A stretch of 64,000 nt of DNA from Botryosphaeria dothidea (taxonomy: Eukaryota; Ascomycota; Dothideomycetes; Botryosphaeriales; Botryosphaeriaceae), in NCBI GenBank assembly GCA_011503125.2, contig WWBZ02000082.1, forward strand, positions 62,001 through 126,000, in the 5' to 3' direction. This document shows, piece by piece, positions 54,417-64,000 of the stretch. The notes under the pieces are model-generated. The model had not been told where the DNA came from. It ran no database searches and worked only from the letters and a program-made list of their open reading frames with translations. A program made the translations under genes and the position numbers. How positions within the stretch are numbered: position 1 is the first letter of the stretch; each line of letters begins with the position of its first letter.

Positions 54417-56741
54417 ATGCAGGACCCAAGCTTCGGGGTGCCGCAGTTCCTGGTACGTCGCGCGCATCCGCGCAGAGTCGCAACCTCAACTGACAATTGT
54501 TACCAACCAGCTGCCGCACGTTCACCTCATCTCCTCCTATCGCTACCCGACCCTTGCGACATTATCAATCGAGCAGGCCGTCGATTTCCTGCTCAACGCG
54601 CCTAAGATTGTGAAAGATGTGGCCCCCATGACATGGCAGTACTTCCAGAATCCGCCGAACGACGGCACTGTTTTCCTCGAATGGCAGCCTGTCAATCAGA
54701 GGGCGAATGCGTACGCAAGTGACGGCTACGTTTGGGCCGACCCAGAATCTAGCTACACCTACGAGTCGCAGCGCGGATATGTGAGCCTCGAGAATCATTG
54801 CGCTCCGCGCCTCCCTGCTAACTGGCTCCAAAGACGGTTGAAATCCTCGTCCGGCGCAGCGGATATCGCCCGGGTTTCGAGCAGGTCACCTCCCACCAAA
54901 GACATCGCTACCGCATAGTTTCGAGAAACCCGGCATCGCAGGGCCCCATTCCCGATCAAGCTTTGTTCGTTGTCCACTACTCCCAGGCTGAGCCGCAGGC
55001 CCGCGTGCCCACAAATCGCATTCCGATCAATGCCGAGATGCAAAAGATGATGCAGGAGCGTCGCTTCCTGGAGAGCCAGGGACAATTGATGGAGAAAAGG
55101 TTCATGCTTCACGATCGGCACAATTGGCCTAACATCAGCTTTCCCGGAACCGGGCAGATGCAACAGGGCAACATTCAGCCTGGCGGCATGTATCCTGGTC
55201 ATCCAATGCAAGCAGGCGCTGGTGGATTCAGACAACCCCAGTTCTACCCCCCGGGTCAAGGGTCTGCGATAGGCCCGTCGCCTGCGAAGAGACCCCGCCA
55301 AGTCCCTCCGGCACATCTACCCGGTAATATTCCGGCTGGTATGCCTCCTACAGCTGTCAATATGGCGCACGATACATCAATTGAAGACGAAGAGAATACC
55401 GCGCTTGGAGACCTACTTGACCACCTCACACCACGGGACATCAGTACGATGAGATATATCCAGCATCACGAGTGGATGGAGGAGGTCTTCTCGTCCCCAT
55501 ATGCCGCAGGGCAAATCATGCCAGTGGATCTAGGCCTGGGTCTCATGGGAGAACTTGCTCATCTCACTGAAGGTCTCTTCGACGCCCCAAATGCTTCATC
55601 CATCCCTGGTGGTCAGAAGGCTCCCGAGGTACCGAAATCGTACCAAAAATTGAGTAAGGAGAAGTACAAGGATTTTGAAGATCGGATCAACACTTTCCTC
55701 AAGAACGAAGAGGCGGAGCTTGAGAAGATGGAGGCAGACCACGCCAAGAAGATGGGCGAGCTCACGAAAAGCAAGACATATGTCCAAGCTGAAAGGCGCC
55801 TGCGGGATGCAGCTTTCAGCGATAATCGCAATGCTCCAGCCAAGTCTGAAAGCCAAGCGGCTTCCCCGGTCTCGGAAGATACTGACCCAGATGTAAAAGT
55901 CAACGAAGTCGTTGAGGATGTGGAGAAGTCTCTTGGAGTCACTATTGCGCCTCGGAAAAATGTCAATTGCGTGGAGAAGGGTGGCCTAGTGGAGGAACCT
56001 CCAGCTCCTGTTTCGACTGGCAATGAAGCAAACGGCACCGAGAATGCTGCCACCAATGGCGAATCGAACGGCGCCCTCGAAGACTCAGCCATGGACGGTG
56101 ACAACACTGCTGCCGGGCTCTTGGACCAGTACACCTCAAATTCGCTTGTATCGACTCCTGGCGGAAGTTCTCTACAGGTTCCTCCTGTTTCTCAGCAGGA
56201 TAGTCAGGGGCAGTCTGCCACCGCGACTCCAGGTGGTTCCGCACAACCCGGCCAAACGCAAGGTCAGGATCAATCGACCGGTGTTATTCAGGATGAGAGC
56301 TCGAATGGCGATAATGGCATGGATCTAATTGAGAATATGGATCTGGACATTGACATGTCCGGCATGGGTGGTGAAAGCACCAATGACAAAGCAGCTGACG
56401 ACTGGGTCATGGTGGATTCGAACAATACGAATAACGGGAATGCAAGCGATGAGGCGGGACAAAACAAGGATTCGACCACCGCTGACGATGGGGAGAATGA
56501 GACCACGAATGCGCAAGGACAGGACGGTACGACAACCTCAGCCCCGGCATCAGCTGCAGGAAACACGCCGGGCATGTTCGACACAACAGACTTCAGCGCT
56601 TTCGATACGGCTGGAGATGCTCTTGCAGACTACACTGGTGGCGACGATCTCGATTTGGGTCTCGAGGGCGACGCTTTCGGAGACGCATTCCATGGGACGG
56701 AGACCAGAGACGACGTCGATGACGATGGCGCGAACTCGTAA
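54417..56741 (+). CDS. ssr4: SWI/SNF and RSC complex subunit Ssr4 (DUF1750 protein)
   Basis: Exons are 54417-54452, 54511-54780 and 54834-56741; introns are 58 and 53 bp. Total 2,214 nt, 737 residues. The N-terminus (MQDPSFGVPQFLLPHVHLIS, FLLNAPKIVKDVAPMTWQYF, ASDGYVWADPESSYTYE, RSGYRPGFEQVTSHQRHRYR) is the fungal DUF1750/Ssr4 N-terminal domain. A middle conserved block has LGDLLDHLTPRDISTMRYIQHHEWMEE (quoted in part: DHLTPRDISTMRYIQ). A charged helix (EERI-like, KNEEAELEKMEADHAKK) follows. The last 350 residues are disordered, Asn/Gln/Asp/Gly-rich and acidic. By analogy with fission yeast it is a stable subunit of nucleosome-remodelling complexes. Confidence 0.9.
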
Positions 56742-57827
56742 TGGCCAAATGAGGGAAAGCAGAAACAAAAAATCGCTCCATATGTGGGTTCCCCAAAGGC
56801 GTTGGAAGAGGGATTTTGGTAAACGGCGATAATTTTGGCGCTCGCAGGAAATGAGGTGCACGCAGTATCCTCGACGAAGCAACTTCTTGGCACTTTTTGC
56901 TTTCCTCTTTGAGTCAACATGCTTTATTTAGTTACCCTGGGCATCCTACAATTCTCCAAACGAATGCCGAGCTGCTTCGCGGATCATCAACAGAATTTCT
57001 AGAGGTCCGTATGTTTCATATGCTCATTGATGACCTCGCAAACATACTTCGTTGTTGGACCAACAGATTGTCATTCAGCTTCGACGAGTACGTACGACAA
57101 CCAAGTCGCGAAGTTGGTAGGTAACCTGATCATCTTCAGCACTGTGCATCGCCTGTCCATTCTTCCCGAGCAGCCAAGGCGACCAGTTGCCGGGCGATCA
57201 TGTCTCAGTCTCGGATTCGATGCCGCGAGTCGGAGTTGGGACTGGCGTTTCAATTGCTGCTCCACGGCAGAGCGCAGGATGGTGTGGAAGCAGCAGATAG
57301 GAGCTGAGATGACGTATGCAGGCCAGTGTGGGAACATGGTCAGACTCTCATAAGACATCGGCACCAGAAACTACCACTTATTCCCGTAAGCTTAACCTTC
57401 ACGGGCATGCATGCATCATAATCTGGCAATTCAATTTTTCAGAGTTTTTTCGGCTGCAGCTGGAGAAGAAACGCAGGAATGCTTGAGAGATGAACGAAGG
57501 TTCGATCCTGAATCAAGGCTATTACACACGTGGTGGCTGAAAGGGGAAACAGTCGAGAGAGCCAAGGGGGCCAGGGTAATGCCGAGGACGGCAATACGAG
57601 TTTGGTGGGCAGAATTCTGTGGACGGGCATTCCTTAGTTGTTTCTTGGGTGGCTCAGGTACCGGGCGGCATCTCTCTACCTCAGACAAGGCGGCAGCAGA
57701 CCAGGTACTAGTGGTGTCGCCGCGAACCAAAGGCGAGGGAGAGGGCCAGCGGCGCCGGCAGAACGGCACGCACGTTTCTTCGACTAGCACTCCGTTTGCC
57801 TCCTCTTTGATTGATCGCGTGGCGAGG

Positions 57828-57854
57828 AGCAGCAGCAGCAGCAGCAGCAGCAGC
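57828..57854. repeat. (AGC)9 trinucleotide repeat
   Basis: Nine uninterrupted AGC units followed by agc-related cagccgcaac. Not within a supported gene; it probably arose by slippage. Confidence 0.9.
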
Positions 57855-59557
57855 CGCAACAGGAAGCAAGGCAGAAGGGCATGGGTGGCACGCATCATCG
57901 CGCGGAGACAAGCAGACCGGTCTCGAGCAGATAAGCTGCCGACACGTTTTTGGGTTGCTCTTTGTGTACACTTGTCACAGACTGACTCTGCGCAACCTGT
58001 CAGAGCTCCGAATCGGGCGAGTGGTGGCCGTCAGAGCGCCGTCCAGCCGGCCCAAAATGGCTCGCCGGGCGCGGGATGGCGAGAGGCAGATCCGAGTGGA
58101 AAGAAGGATCCCACTGCAACCCTTAGAAGCGCCAACGGAGCGGTTCACACGTTGCTGGCCGCATTCCTTGCCTAACGGCATGTGGCTTTTGCCGAGGAGC
58201 TTTGGCGTTCACAACGACATGGGGTTCTGCTTCTTGTTGGATAAGGATGGTCGAGGCCGCGGCAACTGATGGCACCTGGATAGGCGTAGGGCCGACTTGG
58301 GTGGGCTGGTGACAGTACCTGCACGCGGGGCGTGCAGCTTCGTCGGATTCGGGGAATCAATATTTTGTGGTGAAACGGAGGTGCGATGACGGAGCGGCCG
58401 GCCAAATATAGAGCAGAAACAAACCAAGTGCCTGCCTGGTCAAGCATAAGGGTGTTGGTGTTTGGCAGCAGCTCTTGGCTTTTGTTGCGCATCGGTTCGG
58501 AGAGCAGCAAGGAGGCAGGTACACGCACAGGCACAGGCACGGGCCGCGGGATATGCATACGCACATGCATATGTAGGCGTATACCACCGCAGGCGGTGAT
58601 CTGGCGGTGACGGGCGGGGCGGGAGGCAGAGAGCAGCAGCCGTGCGAGTGCAACCCAGACAGAGTTAGTTGAGCGTGCCGAGAGAAACAACAGCGGCCTG
58701 AGGCCCGCCGTCGCGTCAAACATGCCAGCTGCCCATGGACGTTTCAGCCGGGCCTTCTAGCTTCGACGTCCGCAGAAGCCGCCCACCCGCCCTTGCACCC
58801 GCCGTCGCCCTGCGCCGCCTGTGGCCACCACTGCGTGTCATCGAATTCCCGGGCGAGAAACAGCTGGCAGGGCCCAGGAACGCGCAGCCCTGTTAAACTT
58901 AGCTCGCCGTGCTGCCCGTTTTGGTGGCCGCCGCCGCGCTGCAGCCGACGTCACGCAAGGCGAGGCTTGACCTCGACAGCAGCGAAGCAGCGTGCAGAGC
59001 AGTTCCCGGTCCTGCAATTCGAGCGCCTGTCGCAGAGATCGCCCGCTTCCCTGCCGCTGATCGCAATCGCCGGCCGCACTAGGGTCCCCCGGCCAGCCAG
59101 CACAACTCTGCTCCCCCAAGCGCCCCCACCACGCACCAACACGGACCGCGTTCTTGTGCCGCATCTCCCAAAACGAGCATGAGCTGAGTTAAACTTGCCT
59201 CTTCACCCCATACCAACCCTGGCCTGTGCTGCCACCATCTCCACGATCTGCGAGCTCCGCGACGCACCCTCCCTGCGAGCCATGCCTGACCGGGAACACG
59301 CCATGACACGTCTTTCCGGCGCTTCCAACAGGCGAGTCGGTCAAGCCCATGTACCTCGTGAAAATGACACCGCCGCCGATATTAGAGTGCATCATATGCT
59401 ACACTGTCCCTGAGCTCTGACAGCAGCCAAGCTTAAAAAGACATTCATAACCCCAACACTGTCCATGAACATACCCGCGCAGCTTGCCATCCTTTCTCTC
59501 CTTCCAGTCGGTCGTTTTATTTACCCTTTTTCTTCTTTTAATGCACCCTGCCGTGGC

Positions 59558-59564
59558 TTTATAA
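59558..59564 (+). promoter_or_regulatory. Candidate TATA box of the tyrosinase gene
   Basis: tttataa lies 111 bp upstream of the ATG and is followed by a pyrimidine-rich leader (ccccggtcctc, then a T-run at 59640-59650). No other TATA-like element is nearer. Confidence 0.45.
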
Positions 59565-59674
59565 CCCCGGTCCTCTTGCGCAACGGAGCCTCTTACCTCA
59601 CTGGCTTTTCCACCCGTGGCGCCCGTCGTGAACCACCCTTTTTTTTTTCTTGGTAACCGCTACCATCACCAACA

Positions 59675-62393
59675 ATGCGCTCCGCGTTCGGCTGCGGACT
59701 TCTTGCCCTGGCAATCTCCGGATCGTCGCTCCTGTCGGCTGTCACGGCTTCGCCGTTGATCCATAACCGTCCCTCCGTGCACGAGGTAGGACGACGCCAA
59801 GATACTGGGAACACGCCGCTGGTAATCACCGGTGTTAGCCAGAATGATGTGCAGGTGCGCCTGGAGATCCGCGAGCTCGCAAAGAACGACATCCAATGGA
59901 GCCTGTTTCTTTTGGGAATGCAGAAGTTTCAAAAGGTGGAGCAGGCTGAGAAGACCTCCTGGTACTCAGTTAGCGGTGAGTTGAAGATTTTGCAATGAAA
60001 ATGAGCATTTCCCGGAGCTGATGCGAGGATAGCAATCCATGGCAAGCCTTACGCTGTCTGGGACGGCGTAGAGTCCGAGGGATCCGACCAATCAGGATAC
60101 TGCCTGCATTCGTCAAACTTGTTTTTGTCATGGCATAGGCCGTACATTGCTCTTTGGGAGGTTAGTGGAATGATCCCAAGCGTGAATCCATACTCACAAA
60201 AGAACAGCAAATACTCCAGGGGATCATTCTGGAAATTGCAAACGAATGGACTGGTCCAGAGAAGGAGAGTCTCATCGAGGCTGCCAACGCGTTCAGGTTT
60301 CCTTTCTGGGACTGGGCGGTTCTTCCCCCAAACGGCGAGACCAACGTCCCGCCTTTTTTCACTCAGCCAACCATTGACTTGAAGCTGCCAAATGGAACCA
60401 CGACCATCGATAATCCTCTGTATTCTTACAAGTTCAACCCTCTGGATACTCAGGCCATGTACGACTCGGGTGATCGGCAGTTCTCCGTCTACTCTGAGAC
60501 TAAGAGATACCCGACGGATACCACTGCAAATGCTCGGTCCCAGGAGAACGGCGTTATTAACAACATGAACAACCTGCGGCCCCAGCTGCGGGATGCGCTC
60601 TATGACCTCTTTACTAATTACGACAATTATACGGTATTCAGCAACATGGCATCGTATCACCCTGACCAGTACCAAAGCATTGAGACTATCCACGGCTGGG
60701 TTCACAACTACGTCGGTGGTAAGAACGGCCACATGCTTGCAGTGCCTTTCTCGGCATTCGATCCCCTTTTCATGCTTCATCACACGTAAGAGAATCACAC
60801 CGATAGTCGTCCTTCAATATTCTGATGGTTAGTAGGAACATTGACCGCTGCTTTGCCATTTGGCAAGCACTGCACCCTGACAGCTACGTGGAGGCAGAAG
60901 CTCAGGACTACTCATCATTCATGGTCAACTCTGGGACGGTTCTGGACGCCGATTCTCGTACGTTTCTGCCTTGAGCAAGACCAGAATTCCACGCTAATTC
61001 GCTTCAAGCGCTGTATCCATTCCACTCTAATGAAAATGGCGATTTCTGGACGTCTAACTCAGTGCGCGACGTTAAGACATTCTCCTACACCTACTCTGAG
61101 ATTCAGGACAATCCCGATAAAGCGACATTGACAGCAACCATTAACAAACTCTACGGCCAGAGCACCGTCAGCCACAAAACTAAGCGCACTACCGACATTC
61201 TCGAAATCGGTGAGGTCGTTGACGGTGTGATCAACGGTGTCGCGGAGACGGTTGAGAAGCTCGTCCAACCCGGCCAAATCGATGCAGATGCTGCCAAGAA
61301 GGACCAGAAGCGTTTCGAGTACACTGCCAACATCAAAATCGATAAATGCGCGCTCGGCGGCTCCGGATCAATCTACCTCTTCATTGGCGACTTCAACGAT
61401 GAGCCGGATCAGTGGCGTACCGATGAACACCTGGCAGGCGCCTCCCCGCTTTTCGTGATGGACAGCGGCGCGGTCGCCAACGGCGTCAGCAAGGATATCT
61501 ACGCCGCCGTTTCGTTGACGCGTGAACTCGAACAGCGTGTTGCCAGCAAAGACTTGGGCTGCATGGACCCCTCGGAAGTTATCCCGTATCTATCGGAGAA
61601 CCTTCAATGGAGAATAGCTAAGGTAAGTTTACCAACGAAACGGATCACCCGAAAAAGAAATAGTATGGTGTGAGGCTTTTTTAGCTGCCCGCGATACGAA
61701 CTTTTCTTATATTAACTGCGGCTTAAAGTCTATTCTGCATCCTCTCGGGTGTCCCCTGACTTCAAGGCGTTCTTCTCATTCCCATCAAGCTTTCCCGTTA
61801 ACCTATTTACACTTTTTCCTACACAACCTTAACCCTCGCAAGGGGAAATCCGCACCTCGGACTTCCGTCTTAGCGTCACCCAATGCAGTCACGTCTTCCT
61901 CTCCTGACCTTTTCTACACTTGCAACTTTACCATCTTTCGGAAACACGGCGCCATCTCAAGTTCATTGCCGTGCTATCTTCACACACTCGCGGTTAACGC
62001 AACCCACTTTCGCCGCTCTATCCAAGGCGGCAACTATTCCCCTTTGTCTCTTTTCCCAACCAAACACGTCATGCAAACTCTCCGTTTCAAAACTTTGTTT
62101 TTAGCATTCTCGCATCCACATCACGCAAACCTCCGAAGACCGAGACCTGAAGCAAGAAACAAACATTCGCTGACTCTTCTTCTTCACAGCCGGACGGCTC
62201 ACCCGTCTCTGCGGACCAGGTCTCAGGCCTGCAGATCTCCATCGTCAAGGCCGAGTATCGGCCAGCCTCGTCCGACTGCGAGTTCCCCGAGCGCGTCGGC
62301 GCCTACGAGACGCTCTCGCAAATCACCTGCGGCAAAGCGGGCGGCCTGTCAGCGAGCAACTTAATCGGATTGAAGGGTTCTTCGCATCACTAA
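59675..62393 (+). CDS. Secreted tyrosinase (type-3 copper polyphenol oxidase)
   Basis: It oxidises mono- and diphenols and is used in melanin or phenolic metabolism. Exons are 59675-59975, 60033-60160, 60208-60785, 60836-60957, 61009-61622 and 62190-62393; they total 1,947 nt, 648 residues. A signal peptide (MRSAFGCGLLALAISGSSLL) precedes the core. The CuA side has GIHGKPYAVW, YCLHSSNLFLSWHRPY with the Cys-X-His typical of the thioether-bridged histidine, and FRFPFWDWA. The CuB side has HGWVHNYVGG and FDPLFMLHHTNIDRCF. The C-terminal domain (about residues 390-648) includes KCALGGSGSIYLFIGDFND and probably shields the active site until cleaved. The first four introns are 47-57 bp; the last is 567 bp. 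Reading through that last donor would end the protein 18 codons later. Confidence 0.92.
61623..62189 (+). other. 567-bp last intron of the tyrosinase gene
   Basis: The donor GTAAGT follows IAK and the acceptor TTCACAG precedes PDGSPVSADQ; the phase is 0 on both sides. The interior is pyrimidine-rich with no domain match. It is about ten times longer than the other introns of the gene. Confidence 0.7.
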
Positions 62394-63411
62394 GCTTTCC
62401 GTAATCGCTTTTTGTTAGGGCGGTAGTCAATTGTGTTTCATTTCCTTCTCTTCCGATTCGAGAAGAGCTTCTTTTCTCCCCTCATCTACCAGTGGTGGGA
62501 AAGAGAGAAGCAGTTCGTGAAGCATTATTTCATTTTCTTTTCATTTTCAATTGGGAGGCTCCGAGGCGGGTTCCGACGTCCGTCCATCCCTTATTGGTGG
62601 TTTTCCGTTTCCTCCCCAAATCTCCTTTCGCAGGACGGTTAAACTTTGTGCCCTGCATTACTGCCCCTTGTCACTCTCGAATCCTTCTGGAACTATTGCC
62701 TGGTGGACTGGCAATTTCCTAAATCGGGAAAGAAGCTTTAATTACGCCAACAAACAAAGCGCAAAAATAAGAAAATTGGGAGGGTGTAAGAAGGAGAAAA
62801 CCGATAAAACCAAGGCATGGCATTGGCTGACATAAAAAAGGTTTAGCGAAGCGCGAGAGGCTAGTCAGACTATACGTGGCGTGGGAAGGATGATGACGCC
62901 GCGAGGAAGGCAACTTGGCGAGGAAAGGAGATTGCGCAGTCGCGTTTGACGCAGCACAGCACACATTCTTCCATTTGATATCAGGCGGCAACTCTTTTTA
63001 GTCTTTCCATTTAGACCTCGCTTTCTGTCATGTTTCTTTCAAGTATCGGCGTCCATCATTTCGCGCTCGGTAGTGGTAATGTCTTCAGATAATCTCCAGC
63101 AGGCGCCGAGGGCAAACAATAGGCAAAAAAGCCATTGGGACTCGGATCATCTAGTTAGTTAGAAGACATTCGTTCTTCGGTTTGGGCGCCTGTCTTCACT
63201 TGTCACTCAAATAGTCCTTACACCCACTCGTATTTCATATTGAAAGTAACAAGACATCTTTTTCTCTCGAGCGTTACCAACTCTAAAAACATGATATCTC
63301 ATAAAGACCATCGCGCCATTACATAAAAGGACCGGTCCCGAAACCAAAAGGCTATTGCACTTGCGACTTTACTTACCCAGCACGATGTCATAATTTCCCA
63401 AGAACCACATC
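62394..63411. other. Convergent intergenic region, tyrosinase / MCM4
   Basis: 1.0 kb between two stop codons, T-rich on the + strand at first and AT-rich near MCM4. It holds both 3' UTRs. No gene is recognisable. Confidence 0.5.
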
Positions 63412-64000
63412 TCACAAAACGCCCGTCACCCTCCTGACGCTCCTTCTCGCGCCCTCACCCGTAACCTGCACCTTTCCCTCCGCCTCAAGCGCCCTCAATG
63501 CCTCAACAACCTCCTGTCCCTCCACTGGTACACTTGCCCCCTCGCTGACCCTTCTCGTCACATCGCTCAACCTGACCGCCGTGCCGGCCCTTGTCATGTC
63601 GTCCAGCGCAGCGAGCACGCCCGTCTTCAAATCCTCCTTCCTCTTACGCTCGCTCGCGCTCGTGCCCTCGGTCAGGAGCGCCATGTCGATTAAGCCCGTC
63701 CGCGCGTCCGTCGCGGCCTGCTTGAGCGCGCTCTTGATGAGGCGGACCGCCTCGCGCACATCCGAGGCCTCGACCGTCACCGACAGGCGCATCTTGGCGT
63801 GGGCTTCTGAGAGACGAATCATCGACTCGAGCTGACGGGTCGTCGCCGTAATGCGGCGCTCGGCTGCCCGCACATCCTCGCCCAACTTGCGCATGCCCAC
63901 ATACTCGGCTACAAGCTCCTCTGAGGCGGCTTGCGTGAGGCGGGGCTGAACGTGTGTGCGCGCGTACGAAATGTACGAAGTAAGGAAATCCACCGGAAGG
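63412..64000 (-). CDS. MCM4: DNA replication licensing helicase subunit MCM4, C-terminal part
   Basis: The gene is partial: the reading frame is open to the right edge of the window, so the ATP-binding AAA+ core lies outside. The visible 195 codons begin PVDFLTSYISYARTHVQP, continue through the AAA+ lid (EYVGMRKLG, ATTRQLESMIRLSEAHAKM, VEASDVREAVRLIKSAL) and DARTGLIDMALL, and end in a winged-helix-like tail (VVEALRALEAEGKVQVTGEG). ATTRQLESMIRLSEAHAK is the MCM sensor-2 region; the GLIDMALLTEG spacing points to MCM4. It is part of the MCM2-7 helicase loaded at origins. Confidence 0.93.
   Translation of the reverse strand, partial: LPVDFLTSYISYARTHVQPRLTQAASEELVAEYVGMRKLGEDVRAAERRITATTRQLESMIRLSEAHAKMRLSVTVEASDVREAVRLIKSALKQAATDARTGLIDMALLTEGTSASERKRKEDLKTGVLAALDDMTRAGTAVRLSDVTRRVSEGASVPVEGQEVVEALRALEAEGKVQVTGEGARRSVRRVTGVL

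Larger units (their letters stand above)
56742..59674. other. Long intergenic region, 2.9 kb, upstream of the tyrosinase gene
   Basis: There is no supported gene. The largest frames (57411-58175 +, 57898-57431 -, 58723-58172 -) overlap on opposite strands and translate to low-complexity sequence. Features seen are a nine-copy AGC repeat at 57828-57854, a CA/GCAC-rich stretch near 58520-58560, and a T-rich run just before the tyrosinase ATG. Confidence 0.55.

Noticed and set aside
54795..55316. 173-codon minus-strand frame
   Set aside because: It is antisense to SSR4 exon 3, which has clear family motifs.
57411..58175. 254-codon + strand frame in the long intergenic region
   Set aside because: Composition is low complexity and crosses an AGC repeat, with equally long frames on the opposite strand and no domain.
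42565..64000. A secondary-metabolite or virulence cluster around the tyrosinase
   Set aside because: The neighbours are unrelated housekeeping genes (Ssr4, MCM4, Gnd1); no transporter, regulator or synthase is present.

Overview
The window comes from a filamentous ascomycete (Pezizomycotina, plausibly a dothideomycete). The protein genes are compact with 50-110 bp introns and GT/CTRAC/AG signals. They include Pezizomycotina-type genes such as an Ssr4/DUF1750 chromatin-remodelling subunit and a secreted tyrosinase. The left two thirds carries the signature of repeat-induced point mutation (RIP): CpA and TpG are almost absent, TpA is in excess, and stops arise from CAG, CAA and TGG.

Bases 1-42564 are an AT-rich block of transposons nested up to five deep. 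Each junction below was worked out by eye from LTR ends, target-site duplications (TSDs) and reading frames that resume on the far side. The oldest element is Ty3-E (+), at 1-189, 28243-28967 and 36234-39440. Ty3-A (190-28242, 232-bp LTRs, TSD cctag) sits in its reverse transcriptase gene. LINE-beta copy 2 (28968-36233, 15-bp TSD) sits in its RNase H. Ty3-A carries LINE-alpha (about 1213-24966, Tad-like, minus) and the 5'-truncated LINE-beta copy 3 (25418-25933). LINE-alpha carries LINE-beta copy 1 (5094-23135). That copy carries two younger Ty3 chromoviruses, C (7346-14196, 411-bp LTRs) and D (14737-20774, identical 184-bp LTRs). LINE-beta copy 2 carries a 2.1-kb non-autonomous LTR element (32452-34574). 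From 39441 to 42564 lie a solo LTR, a Ty3-D-like integrase scrap, the 5' half of a third LINE (gamma) and two LTR pieces head to head.

Two of the Ty3 elements have a spliced accessory gene on the strand opposite gag-pol, converging on the chromodomain end. In Ty3-C it encodes a Cys6 zinc-cluster plus coiled-coil protein. In Ty3-E it is a RIP-damaged lysine- and glutamine-rich coiled-coil protein. These genes, the repeat-encoding non-autonomous LTR element and the CpA/TpG-poor but nearly intact LINE-alpha are the most unusual content.

Bases 42565-64000 are ordinary gene-dense euchromatin. In order: a PP2A leucine carboxyl methyltransferase (-), divergent from RPB5 (+); mitochondrial 1-Cys peroxiredoxin (+); LSM12-like protein (-); 6-phosphogluconate dehydrogenase (-, nine exons including a 7-nt microexon); an RBM42-like RRM protein (+); Ssr4 (+); tyrosinase (+); and the C-terminus of MCM4 (-), which runs off the right edge. 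Apart from the tyrosinase (secreted, melanin or phenol oxidation), these are conserved housekeeping genes and do not form a pathway cluster.
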